From: Pectobacterium polaris
GTDB lineage: Bacteria > Pseudomonadota > Gammaproteobacteria > Enterobacterales > Enterobacteriaceae
Assembly (NCBI RefSeq): GCF_002307355.1
Contig: NZ_CP017481.1
Location: 2,170,001-2,234,000 of the forward strand
DNA length: 64,000 nt
Direction of reading: 5' to 3'
A model generated the notes under the pieces. It was not told the origin of the DNA. It saw only the letters and a program-made list of their open reading frames with translations, and searched no databases. The translations under genes were made by a program, and so were the position numbers. Positions 55,801 through 64,000 of the stretch are shown here, in pieces (the stretch's first letter is position 1; each line of letters starts with the position of its first letter).

Positions 55801-56264
55801 CCGGCACGCTTTCCATGAAGGATGGCATTACGCTGTGGTTGGAGCATCTGGCCTACTGTGCAACGGGCGGGCAGGGTGAAAGCCGCCTGTATGGGCGGGA
55901 AGATACGGCGTGGCGCTTTGCTGCCTTGTCGGAAGCGCAGGCCAGAGAGCATCTGTCTGTCATGCTGGATGGCTATCGTCAGGGAATGAACAAGCCGCTG
56001 TTATTGCTCAATAAAGCGGGGAGCGCCTGGCTGGCTGAATGTTACGATCGTGAAAGCGATAGCCTGCGGTCGGATGAGGAAGCGCAGAACAAAGCGCGCG
56101 CCCGTTTACTGCAAGCCTGGCAGGGCAATATGGGAATGCGGGGTGAAGGTGAGGATTATTACCTGCAACGCATTATTCGTGAGTTGGACGAAAAGCGAAT
56201 GAATGAGGTGATTGAAGCGGCGCAAATCTGGCTACTGCCACCGTTCCGCTCTAATCTGGCGTGA
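52866..56264 (+). CDS. recC: Exodeoxyribonuclease V gamma subunit RecC
   Basis: An 1132-residue subunit (E. coli 1122) of the RecBCD helicase-nuclease that repairs double-strand breaks. It is an inactive helicase-like protein that reads the Chi sequence in its 3'-strand channel. It opens MFRIYHSNQLDILKRLMVELI; QSPGMAQWLQIELAGHFGIAANIQFPLPGVFLW and VVCLLGMNDGVYPRTLPPLGFDLM are RecC motifs. CAGGAGCC lies upstream. ptrA and recB follow in the usual order. Confidence 0.97.
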   Translation: MFRIYHSNQLDILKRLMVELIKRQPLADPFQQEVILVQSPGMAQWLQIELAGHFGIAANIQFPLPGVFLWNMCRHVLPDIPKESAFSKDAMTWKLMHLLPDLLAQPDFAALNHYLQDDDNQRKLHQLAGRVADLFDQYLIYRPEWIKAWQEGKQVDDLGGNQLWQSALWRALVGYTRELAQPEWHHAILYQRFITALEQAKTCPKGLPPRVFICGISALPPIYLQALNALARHIDVHLLFTNPCRHYWSDIQDYKFLAKLKARNRRLHRFDGEQTDETRPLFRNPSQAETLFNDDGKQSINNPLLASWGKLGRDNLYLLAELDNVQEIDAFVESDGENLLQTLQRDILELEDHAVVAVSHETQNTSMQKRLLTLDDRSIDFHACHSPQREVEVLHDRLLAMMADDPELMPRDVIVMMADIDSYTPFIQAVFGNAPDNRYLPFAISDQRARHAHPALQAVISLLDLPTSRFTAEQVLALLEVPALAARFGIQEEGLRRLRLWVVESGVRWGLDDDNVRDLMLPPTGQHTWRFGLTRMLLGYAMDSQVGDWQGVLPYDESSGLIAELAGQLAELLMQIHHWRQRLSQPRVLVDWLPLCRELIETFFDADSETEAALALVEKQWQHVIGMGTMAHYPQQVPISRLRDELSRRLDQERLSQRFLAGSINFCTLMPMRSIPFKVVCLLGMNDGVYPRTLPPLGFDLMGRKIKRGDRSRRDDDRYLFLEALLSAQHKLYISYIGRSIQDNTRRYPSVLVSELTEYIAQSYVLPGDEALDIDSSAERVVKHLCREHSRMPFDANNFLSAPQPLSFAAEWLAAANQKGEAQPDFDREALSERASDRDVSLDDLKRFYRHPVRAFFQLRLGVSFMLHSDELLDEEPFVVDSLNRYQLNSELLNTLINEGDTEKLYRRARAAGELPYGAFGEIYWQEQQQEMAQLAARVRDELMPSLSASREVDILLDGVRISGWLNQVQPDGLLRWRPGTLSMKDGITLWLEHLAYCATGGQGESRLYGREDTAWRFAALSEAQAREHLSVMLDGYRQGMNKPLLLLNKAGSAWLAECYDRESDSLRSDEEAQNKARARLLQAWQGNMGMRGEGEDYYLQRIIRELDEKRMNEVIEAAQIWLLPPFRSNLA

Positions 56265-56360
56265 TGAGTTTGTTTTGGGTAATGCCCGAGTCGATTTCGA
56301 GGTGCGAGAAGATAACGCACTGCAACGTGAAAAGTGATGGATATGAGGTTGGAGAATTGC

Positions 56361-59297
56361 ATGCGTAAACAGTGGGTCTGGATTACCGGGTGGTTTCTTT
56401 TATTCACATTCTGGCTTCCGGCGAGTTGGGCTGAGACGGGCTGGCAGCCGCTGGCTCAGACGATTCGAAAAAGCGAAAAAGATCCGCGGCAATATCAGGC
56501 GATCAAACTGGATAATGGAATGACCGTTCTGCTGGTTTCCGATCCGCAGGCACCCAAATCGTTGGCATCACTGGCGCTGCCTATTGGCTCGCTGGACGAT
56601 CCCAATAATCAACTGGGATTAGCGCATTACCTCGAACACATGGTGCTGATGGGATCGAAACGTTACCCTGAGCCAGAGGCGCTGTCCGAGTTTTTGAAAA
56701 AGCATGGCGGTAGTCATAATGCCAGCACGGCGTCTTACCGCACGGCTTTTTATCTGGAAGTGGAAAATGATGCGCTGCGACCAGCCGTAGATCGGATGGC
56801 GGATGCGATTGCGGAACCGCTGCTCGATCCGGTGAATGCCGATCGTGAGCGTAACGCGGTCAATGCGGAATTAACCATGGCGCGTTCGCGCGACGGTCAC
56901 CGCATGGCGCAGGTGGGGGCGGAAACGCTGAACCCAGCGCACCCAAGCGCGCGTTTTTCGGGGGGGAATCTTGAAACCCTGAGCGATAAACCCGGCAGCA
57001 AACTGCATGATGAGCTGGTGAAGTTCTATCAGCAATACTACTCCGCCAACCTGATGAAAGGGGTGATTTACAGCAATCAACCTCTGCCTGAACTGGCGAA
57101 ACTGGCAGTTGATACATTCGGGCGCATTCCTAATCACAACGCCAGCGTTCCTGCGGTGACCGTTCCTGTGGCGACGGAAAAGCAGCGCGGCGTAATGATT
57201 CACTATGTTCCTGCTCAGCCAAGAAAACAGCTGCGCATTGAGTTTCGCGTCAGCGATATTAGCCAGGCGTTTCGCAGTAAGACGGATACCTATATTAGCT
57301 ATCTGATCGGCAACCGTAGCCAGAATACGCTCTCTGACTGGTTGCAAAAGGAAGGGCTGGTTGAGTCTATCGGGGCGGGTTCTTCGCCGATCATTGACCG
57401 TAACGGCGGCATGTTCGCTATTTCAGCCTCGCTGACCGATAAAGGTCTGGCACAGCGTGATGAAGTGATTGCTGCGATATTCCGTTACCTGCAACAAATC
57501 CGCACCGAAGGGATTCAGCAGCGCTATTTTGATGAGATCGCGCATGTTCTGGATCTGGATTTCCGCTATCCGTCCATCAGCCGCGATATGGACTACATCG
57601 AATGGTTGGTGGATACCATGCTGCGCGTGCCGGTCGAACATACGCTGGATGCGCAGTATGTTGCCGATCGCTACGATCCGAAAGCTATCGCCGCACGACT
57701 GGACGAGATGACGCCACAGAACGCGCGCGTCTGGGTCATCAGCCCTAATGAGCCGCATAATAAAGTGGCCTATTTTGTCGATGCACCGTACGAGATGAAT
57801 AAAATCCCGTCAGCAACATTCGCAAAATGGAAAACGCTGGGGCAGAAAATGTCACTGTCGTTGCCGACGATCAACCCCTACATCCCGGATGATTTCTCCC
57901 TGATCAAAGCCGATAAGGCGATGACTAAGCCGACGCTCCTGCTGAATCAGCCAGGACTGCGCGTGCTGTATATGCCAAGCCACTACTTCGCTGATGAGCC
58001 GAAAGCGGAAATTACGCTGTTCCTGCGTAATCAGGAAGCGCGCAGTACCGCCCGTAATCAGGTGTTGTTTGCGTTAAATGATTATCTGGCAGGTCTGGCG
58101 CTGGATGAACTGAGCTATCAGGCTTCGATCGGCGGCATCAGTTTCTCCACCCGCAGCAATGATGGTCTGGTGATTAGCGCCAATGGCTATACCCAGCATT
58201 TGCCACGGTTGCTGCTGACGTTGGCGGATGGTTATGCCTCCTTTATCTCGACGGAAGCACAGCTGGAACAGGCGAAATCCTGGTACATACAGCAGTTGGA
58301 TGCGGTAGAGAAATCAAAAGCCTTTGAACAGGCGTTGCAGCCCGTTCAGGCGATATCGCAATTGCCTTACTTTGAGCGCGCAGAACGTCGTAACCTGCTG
58401 AAGGATATCCGTTTACAGGATGTGGTTAACTACCGCAAAGACCTGCTGCAAAAAGCCACGCCGGAAATGCTGGTCGTCGGCAATCTGGCACCAGAGAAAG
58501 TCACCGAGCTGGCGAACACGCTGAAAGCACATCTGAAAGCTGGTGGCGAAAATCTGTCGCGCAGCGATGATGTCAAAGTCAGTAAGCCGCAGTTGGCTAA
58601 TCTGCAACGCCCAGGCAGCAGCACGGATTCTGCGTTAGCAGCTGTGTATGTACCGACGGGGTATTCTGAAACGGAAAGCATGGCGTATAGCTCGGTGCTG
58701 GGGCAGATCGTTCAGCCTTGGTTCTATAGCCAACTGAGAACGGAAGAGCAGCTGGGTTACGCGGTGTTTGCCTTCCCAACGACGGTCGGTCGACAGATGG
58801 GCATTGCCTTCCTGCTGCAAAGCAATAGCAAACAGCCTGCTTATCTGTATCAGCGCTATGAAGATTTTTACCTGAAAGCGCAAAAACGACTGCGTGAAAT
58901 GAGTAAAGAAGAGTTTGAGCAGTATAAGCAGGGCGTGATGAATGAGCTGAGCCAGCGTCCGCAAACCTTAGGCGAAGAGGCCAGCCGACTGCGTCGCGAT
59001 CTGGATCGGGAAAACTTCGCTTTTGATTCACGTGAGAAACTGCTGGAACAAATCAAACCGCTGACGGTGACGCAGCTGGCAGACTTCTTCCAGAAGGCAC
59101 TGAAGCCTGAAGGGCTGGCGATTCTGTCGCAGGTTTCCGGCAGTCATCATGGTAAAGCCGACTATGCCGCACCGAAAGGCTGGCATACCTACGCGGATGC
59201 GTCTTCATTGCAGAAAACGTTACCGCGTGAGAAAGCGCCTGTGATGATCCCTGCGCCAGTAGCATCAGAAGCTGTCGGTAAGGTTTCAGCAGAATGA
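56361..59297 (+). CDS. ptrA: Protease III (pitrilysin)
   Basis: A 978-residue periplasmic M16 zinc metalloprotease (E. coli 962) that degrades small peptides. ATG 56361 follows TTGGAG and opens a signal peptide ending ASWA near residue 23. The inverted zinc motif HxxEH is in LAHYLEHMVLMG, with the downstream Glu in NAVNAELTMA. Four homologous domains follow. It lies between recC and recB and overlaps recB by 4 bases, so it is co-translated with a DNA repair gene although functionally unrelated. Confidence 0.97.
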   Translation: MRKQWVWITGWFLLFTFWLPASWAETGWQPLAQTIRKSEKDPRQYQAIKLDNGMTVLLVSDPQAPKSLASLALPIGSLDDPNNQLGLAHYLEHMVLMGSKRYPEPEALSEFLKKHGGSHNASTASYRTAFYLEVENDALRPAVDRMADAIAEPLLDPVNADRERNAVNAELTMARSRDGHRMAQVGAETLNPAHPSARFSGGNLETLSDKPGSKLHDELVKFYQQYYSANLMKGVIYSNQPLPELAKLAVDTFGRIPNHNASVPAVTVPVATEKQRGVMIHYVPAQPRKQLRIEFRVSDISQAFRSKTDTYISYLIGNRSQNTLSDWLQKEGLVESIGAGSSPIIDRNGGMFAISASLTDKGLAQRDEVIAAIFRYLQQIRTEGIQQRYFDEIAHVLDLDFRYPSISRDMDYIEWLVDTMLRVPVEHTLDAQYVADRYDPKAIAARLDEMTPQNARVWVISPNEPHNKVAYFVDAPYEMNKIPSATFAKWKTLGQKMSLSLPTINPYIPDDFSLIKADKAMTKPTLLLNQPGLRVLYMPSHYFADEPKAEITLFLRNQEARSTARNQVLFALNDYLAGLALDELSYQASIGGISFSTRSNDGLVISANGYTQHLPRLLLTLADGYASFISTEAQLEQAKSWYIQQLDAVEKSKAFEQALQPVQAISQLPYFERAERRNLLKDIRLQDVVNYRKDLLQKATPEMLVVGNLAPEKVTELANTLKAHLKAGGENLSRSDDVKVSKPQLANLQRPGSSTDSALAAVYVPTGYSETESMAYSSVLGQIVQPWFYSQLRTEEQLGYAVFAFPTTVGRQMGIAFLLQSNSKQPAYLYQRYEDFYLKAQKRLREMSKEEFEQYKQGVMNELSQRPQTLGEEASRLRRDLDRENFAFDSREKLLEQIKPLTVTQLADFFQKALKPEGLAILSQVSGSHHGKADYAAPKGWHTYADASSLQKTLPREKAPVMIPAPVASEAVGKVSAE

Positions 59298-62200
59298 AAA
59301 ATGCCGCGCCGCAATCATTAGACGTCATGACGTTGCCGCTCCTTGGGGAGCGGCTGATTGAGGCGTCGGCCGGAACGGGGAAAACTTATACGCTGGCTGC
59401 GCTTTACCTGCGCCTGTTGCTCGGGCTGGGCAAGCAAGCCGCGTATCCACGTCCGCTATTGGTCGAAGAAATTCTGGTTGTGACCTTTACGGAGGCCGCG
59501 ACCGAAGAACTGCGGGAGCGTATTCGTGCCCGAATTCACGCTTTGCGCATCGCCTGCCTGCGTAGAAGTGCGCAGGGCGAAGAGGCGGAGAAGCCTAAGG
59601 ATGCTTCACTAGCGCAGCTGCTGGCGGAGATTTCAGATCACCGCGATGCGGCCGATGTATTGCTGGCGGCTGAACGCCAAATGGACGAAGCGGCGATCTA
59701 CACGATCCACGGCTTCTGCCAGCGTATGCTCAGTACCAATGCGTTTGAATCTGGAGTGCTTTTCGAACAGGTGCTGATAGAAGATGAACAACCGCTGCGC
59801 CGTCAGGCCTGCGCTGATTTCTGGCGTCGTTATTGCTATCCGTTGCCAATCGAGGTCGCACGCATTGTCGGTCTGGAGTGGAAAGGGCCGGAAAACCTGT
59901 TGGCCGATCTGGCGCCTTATCTGCACGGTGAAGCGCCTGCGTTTCGCTTGCCGCCAGAAAAAGATGAAACGCTGCTGAGTCGACATGAGAAGATCGTGGC
60001 GACGATCGATGCGTATAAACAACGCTGGCTGCTGTCGGCAGCGGAACTGGAAGCGTTGATTAGTGCTTCTGGCGTCGATAAACGCAGCTACAGCAGTAAG
60101 CATCTTCCCAACTGGCTACAGAAAGTCACGCTGTGGGCAGAGCAGCCGACGCTGGATTATCAGCTGCCGAAAGATCTGGTGAGATTTACCCAGCAAACGC
60201 TAATCGAGAAAACGAAGAAAGGTGAGCCGCCTGCCCATACCCTCTTTGAGGAGACGGAACGGCTGCTTGAAGCGCCACTGTCGCTGCGCGATTTAGTCAT
60301 TGTTCGCGCGCTGTCGGCGATCCGGGAGTCGGTGAGTGAGGAAAAACGGCAGCGAGCAGAACTGGGATTTGACGATCTGCTGAGCCGTTTGGATGTTGCG
60401 TTGCAGCAGCCGAGTGGTGAACAGCTTGCCAGCGCGATTCGCGAACGCTATCCGGTAGCGATGATCGATGAATTTCAGGATACCGATCCCCAACAGTACC
60501 GTATTTTCCGAACGCTGTACGTCGGGCAGCCGCAGTGTGGGCTACTGCTGATCGGTGATCCTAAGCAGGCTATTTATGCGTTTCGCGGTGCGGATATTTT
60601 TACCTACATGCACGCGCGCGGAGAAGTCGCCGCGCATTATACGCTGGGTACGAACTGGCGCTCGTCGCACCAGATGGTACGTGGCGTTAACCGTCTGTTT
60701 GAACGCCTCGATTCTCCTTTTATTTTTCAAAATATCCCTTTCCTGCCGGTTAAGCCTGCTGAGTCCAAGCGTGGTTTGGTGTTTGAGGTTGCAGGGCAGC
60801 CCCAGCCTGCGCTGCAATTCTGGCTAACGGGTTCAGAACCGATTGGCGTAGGAGATTATCAGCAGCAGATGGCGCGTCAGTGTGCGGCGCAGATTCGTGA
60901 CTGGCTGGCGGCCAGTCAGCGCAATGAAGCCTGGCTGGTCACCGACGATTCCCGCCGTTTGGTCAGGGCATCTGACATGAGCGTACTGGTGCGTAGCCGA
61001 CGTGAAGCCTCGCTGATTCGTGACGCGCTGAGCCGTTTATCCATTCCTTCGGTGTATCTGTCCAATCGCGACAGTGTATTCAGCACGCCAGAAGCCAGCG
61101 ATATGTTGTGGCTGTTGCAGGCGGTGCTGGCACCGGAGCAGGAGCGTACGTTACGCAGCGCGATGGCGACGGCCCTGATGGGGCTGGATGCCGAACAGGT
61201 TGATGCATTAGGGCAAAGCGAAGCCGCGTGGGATGCGCTGGTGGATGAATTTGCAGATTACCGTGCTCTGTGGCGTCAGCGCGGCGTGCTGCCGATGCTG
61301 CGTGCGCTGATGAGTCAACATCAACTGGCAGAGAACCTGCTGGCGAGTGCGGAGGGCGAACGCCGCATTACCGATATTCTGCATATCGGTGAGTTATTGC
61401 AGGATGCCTCGGCAACGCTTGATAGCGAACATGCGCTGATGCGCTGGCTATCCCAGCAGATCGTTCAACCTAATCCGCAGGCAGAGAACCAGCAGCTACG
61501 TCTGGAAAGCGATCGTCATTTGGTGCAGATTGTGACGATCCACAAATCGAAAGGGCTCGAATACCCGCTGGTATGGCTGCCTTTCATTAGTAACTTCCGC
61601 GTGCAGGATCAGGGAATTTACCACGATCGCGAAAGCTATCAGGCCGTGTTGGATCTGCAAAATAACGAAGAAAGCCAGGCGCTGGCGGAAGAAGAGCGGC
61701 TGGCGGAAGATTTACGTTTGCTATATGTCGCGCTAACCCGTTCTATCTATCACTGTAGCGTGGGTGTCGCCCCTGTTCAGCGGTCGCGTAAGAAAGATGG
61801 TAGCAGCGATATGCACCAGAGCGCGCTTGGCTATTTACTCCAGCGCGGTAAAGAAGCTGAGGCTGCCACGTTAGTCAGCGAGCTGGAAGGCATGGTTGGC
61901 GACGGTGTCGCATTGACACCGCTACAGGCGACGGGAGAACAGCGCTGGCAGCCGGATAGACCAGAACAGGCAGAGCTGCGGGCTCGCCACATCGAACGCC
62001 AGCTGCGCGACGGCTGGCGAGTAACCAGCTATTCGGGGCTTCAGCAACATGGTTCTGCCAGTGCGCAGGATCTGGTGCCGCGTCTGGATATTGAAGCGAT
62101 AGGCGAGCGTCAGGAAGCGGACGAAACCCAACTAACACCGCATACGTTCCCGCGCGGCGCGAGTCCGGGCACGTTTTTGCATAGCCTGTTTGAAACGCTG

Positions 62201-62875
62201 GATTTCACCCAGCCCGTTGAGGATGACTGGCTGGCCGAGCAGTTGCAGCTACAGGGATTTGAAGCGCACTGGCAACCCGTGTTAAAGGCGTGGATGGATA
62301 CGCTGTTGCATACACCGCTTAATGAGCAAGGGATCGCGCTATCGGCGCTGGATAACGCCGATAAGCAGGCTGAATTACAGTTCTATATACCGATTGACGC
62401 GCCAATACAGGCGGCGCAGCTCGATCGGCTGGCAAAGCATCACGATCCGCTATCAGCGCAGTGTCCGGCTCTCTCTTTCCAGCAGGTGAAAGGCATGCTG
62501 AAAGGGTTTATCGATCTGGTGTTCCGCTGGGAAGGGCGTTATTACCTGCTGGACTATAAGTCCAATTGGCTCGGCCCTGATGCCAGTGCGTACACCCAAA
62601 CGGCCATGATGCAGTCGATGGACGAACACCGCTATGACTTGCAATACCAGCTCTACACGCTGGCTTTGCACCGCTATCTACGTCATCGCATTGCGGATTA
62701 TGACTATGAACGCCATTTTGGCGGGGTGTTTTATCTGTTTTTACGCGGCGTTGAAGCGTCTCACCCTGGCAATGGCATCTTTACTTTTCGCCCCTCTGCT
62801 GAATTTGTTTTCGGGCTTGATGCGCTCTTTAAGGGAAAGACGCCTGATGATGCTGATACAGGAATGCCCTCATGA
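59294..62875 (+). CDS. recB: Exodeoxyribonuclease V beta subunit RecB
   Basis: An 1193-residue 3'-5' helicase and nuclease. Walker A is [15 protein letters not shown] (22-36), motif [20 protein letters not shown], motif [14 protein letters not shown]. The C-terminal nuclease domain has [23 protein letters not shown] with the Asp ... Asp-x-Lys metal site, and [19 protein letters not shown]. It overlaps ptrA and recD by 4 bases each. Confidence 0.97.
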   Translation: MKNAAPQSLDVMTLPLLGERLIEASAGTGKTYTLAALYLRLLLGLGKQAAYPRPLLVEEILVVTFTEAATEELRERIRARIHALRIACLRRSAQGEEAEKPKDASLAQLLAEISDHRDAADVLLAAERQMDEAAIYTIHGFCQRMLSTNAFESGVLFEQVLIEDEQPLRRQACADFWRRYCYPLPIEVARIVGLEWKGPENLLADLAPYLHGEAPAFRLPPEKDETLLSRHEKIVATIDAYKQRWLLSAAELEALISASGVDKRSYSSKHLPNWLQKVTLWAEQPTLDYQLPKDLVRFTQQTLIEKTKKGEPPAHTLFEETERLLEAPLSLRDLVIVRALSAIRESVSEEKRQRAELGFDDLLSRLDVALQQPSGEQLASAIRERYPVAMIDEFQDTDPQQYRIFRTLYVGQPQCGLLLIGDPKQAIYAFRGADIFTYMHARGEVAAHYTLGTNWRSSHQMVRGVNRLFERLDSPFIFQNIPFLPVKPAESKRGLVFEVAGQPQPALQFWLTGSEPIGVGDYQQQMARQCAAQIRDWLAASQRNEAWLVTDDSRRLVRASDMSVLVRSRREASLIRDALSRLSIPSVYLSNRDSVFSTPEASDMLWLLQAVLAPEQERTLRSAMATALMGLDAEQVDALGQSEAAWDALVDEFADYRALWRQRGVLPMLRALMSQHQLAENLLASAEGERRITDILHIGELLQDASATLDSEHALMRWLSQQIVQPNPQAENQQLRLESDRHLVQIVTIHKSKGLEYPLVWLPFISNFRVQDQGIYHDRESYQAVLDLQNNEESQALAEEERLAEDLRLLYVALTRSIYHCSVGVAPVQRSRKKDGSSDMHQSALGYLLQRGKEAEAATLVSELEGMVGDGVALTPLQATGEQRWQPDRPEQAELRARHIERQLRDGWRVTSYSGLQQHGSASAQDLVPRLDIEAIGERQEADETQLTPHTFPRGASPGTFLHSLFETLDFTQPVEDDWLAEQLQLQGFEAHWQPVLKAWMDTLLHTPLNEQGIALSALDNADKQAELQFYIPIDAPIQAAQLDRLAKHHDPLSAQCPALSFQQVKGMLKGFIDLVFRWEGRYYLLDYKSNWLGPDASAYTQTAMMQSMDEHRYDLQYQLYTLALHRYLRHRIADYDYERHFGGVFYLFLRGVEASHPGNGIFTFRPSAEFVFGLDALFKGKTPDDADTGMPS

Positions 62876-64000
62876 TTGCGTTACTTGAAACGGCACTGGC
62901 GCGGCGGTTGCTGCGCCCGCTGGATGTTCAGTTCGCCAGAATGCTGGCAGATGAGACAAAGCCCGATTTGCTGTTGGCCGCCGCCTGCCTGAGTGCACAT
63001 TCGGGCGCGGGGCATGTGTGTTTACCGCTGGAGAATTTGCAGGCGCAGACGCTGTTTGACGGCCGCGAGCCTGAACTGGCGCAACAGCTGCTTGCGGCGG
63101 CAGGACTAAACACGGTTTCCGCATGGCGGCAGCGTTTACTAGTGTCCGATGCCGTCAGCGACGGCAGCCAGCCGACGCCGCTGGTGCTGCAAGGAGAAAA
63201 GCTGTATTTACAGCGTAGCTGGCAGAGTGAAGGCCGCGTGGCGCGGTTTATTGCCAGCGAGCGCGATACGATCCCCGCTGATGAACCCGCGATCCGAGCG
63301 GTTCTGGATCGGCTGTTTCCTGACGCAGGCGAAGAGATTAACTGGCAGAAGGTCGCCGCGGCTGTCGCCTTGACGCGCCGTATTGCGGTTATTTCCGGCG
63401 GGCCGGGAACGGGGAAAACCACGACGGTGGCCAAATTGCTGGCGGCGCTGATTGAGCTGAATACGGGAGAAACGTTACGTATTCAACTGGCGGCACCGAC
63501 TGGAAAAGCGGCTGCGCGGCTCACGGAGTCGCTGGGGCAGGCGCTGCACCGTCTTGCGGTGGATCCTCAACTGCGGGATGCGTTTCCGCAGGAAGCGACA
63601 ACGCTGCATCGTCTTTTGGGGGCGGTGACAGACAGCCAACGCCTGCGTCATCATCAGGACAACCCGCTGCATTTGGATGTGCTGATTGTGGACGAGGCGT
63701 CGATGGTCGATCTGCCGATGATGGCGAATGTGATCGCCGCGCTTCCGCCACACGCCAGAATTATCTTTCTGGGTGACCGCGATCAGCTAGCGTCCGTCGA
63801 GGCGGGTGCGGTGTTGGGCGATATCTGTCGTTTTGCCGAGGCTGGCTATAGCCGTGCGCGGGCGCAGCAATTGCAGCGACTGACGGGCTGTAAGCTCGAT
63901 GAAAGCGGCCCTGAAGGGCAATCGACGGTCAGTGACAGTATTTGTCTGTTACGCCGAAGCTACCGTTTCGATCCGCATTCCGGGATTGGCCAACTGGCGC
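62872..64000 (+). CDS. recD: Exodeoxyribonuclease V alpha subunit RecD, 3' partial
   Basis: The 5'-3' helicase of RecBCD, cut by the right edge after about 376 codons (family about 610). ATG 62872 overlaps the recB stop as ATGA. The N-terminal domain binds RecC; Walker A is [17 protein letters not shown], followed by [14 protein letters not shown], motif [15 protein letters not shown] and [16 protein letters not shown]. The reading frame is intact to the edge. Confidence 0.96.
   Translation, partial: MIALLETALARRLLRPLDVQFARMLADETKPDLLLAAACLSAHSGAGHVCLPLENLQAQTLFDGREPELAQQLLAAAGLNTVSAWRQRLLVSDAVSDGSQPTPLVLQGEKLYLQRSWQSEGRVARFIASERDTIPADEPAIRAVLDRLFPDAGEEINWQKVAAAVALTRRIAVISGGPGTGKTTTVAKLLAALIELNTGETLRIQLAAPTGKAAARLTESLGQALHRLAVDPQLRDAFPQEATTLHRLLGAVTDSQRLRHHQDNPLHLDVLIVDEASMVDLPMMANVIAALPPHARIIFLGDRDQLASVEAGAVLGDICRFAEAGYSRARAQQLQRLTGCKLDESGPEGQSTVSDSICLLRRSYRFDPHSGIGQLA

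Noticed and set aside
56361..59297. ptrA as part of the DNA repair complex
   Set aside because: It has a signal peptide and zinc protease motif; its place between recC and recB is a known feature of gene order only.

Overview
The window is chromosomal DNA of a plant-associated enterobacterium, most likely Pectobacterium (soft-rot Pectobacteriaceae). This rests on gene order and protein similarity recalled from memory, not on a search. From about 40 kb to the right edge the order tas-ygdR-ygdQ-mutH / rppH-ptsP-lgt-thyA-ppdA-ppdB-ygdB-ppdC-recC-ptrA-recB-recD is that of E. coli. The block mltC-yggX-mutY / trmB-yggL-yggN and the pair speC / tRNA-Phe are also standard enterobacterial neighbourhoods. 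No CRISPR array, rRNA or intact insertion sequence was seen.

Layout. 1-7052: right end of an exopolysaccharide-type cluster (polymerase cut by the left edge, three glycosyltransferases, a small membrane protein, a secreted DUF4832 protein, a hexapeptide-repeat acyltransferase). 7053-10540: a small, decayed, partly AT-rich accessory region beside tRNA-Phe. It holds a DUF1778 antitoxin with a broken GNAT toxin, a TIR-domain protein, a CcdA-like antitoxin with a broken CcdB-like toxin, an Xre-type regulator, a broken Ner-like gene, and a duplicated tRNA 3' end with a hairpin-rich insert. 10546-15000: tRNA-Phe, then speC with a long leader holding a small ORF and hairpins, then ansP. 15274-19081: a TetR/SDR pair divergent from a UPF0261 (Tm-1-like) / PEP-hydrolase-like pair. 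19204-22282: a DUF2628 protein, a secreted alpha/beta hydrolase and a membrane-anchored AraC regulator. 22378-26937: core genes. 27150-30215: a subtilase autotransporter. 30465-40663: a phosphonate C-P lyase locus, phnFGHIJKLM then phnCDEE, without phnN, phnO or phnP. 41070 to the end: core genes, with two accessory genes inserted between thyA and ppdA and a palindromic element after phnE.

How the genes work together. The phn genes form uptake (PhnC, PhnD, two PhnE), core lyase (PhnGHIJ with PhnK and PhnL), hydrolase (PhnM) and repressor (PhnF) parts of one pathway, with candidate Pho boxes before phnF and phnC. recC, recB and recD encode RecBCD around the periplasmic protease gene ptrA. ppdA-ppdB-ygdB-ppdC encode minor-pilin-like proteins. 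rppH and ptsP are adjacent and divergent from mutH.

Broken genes. tacT-like toxin (stop codon plus frameshift), ccdB-like toxin (stop codon plus frameshift), ner-like regulator (stop codon, 5' end missing) and rppH (one-base frameshift in a G run inside the Nudix box). The rppH lesion, and possibly part of the ccdB one, could be a sequencing error because both fall in six-base G/C runs.
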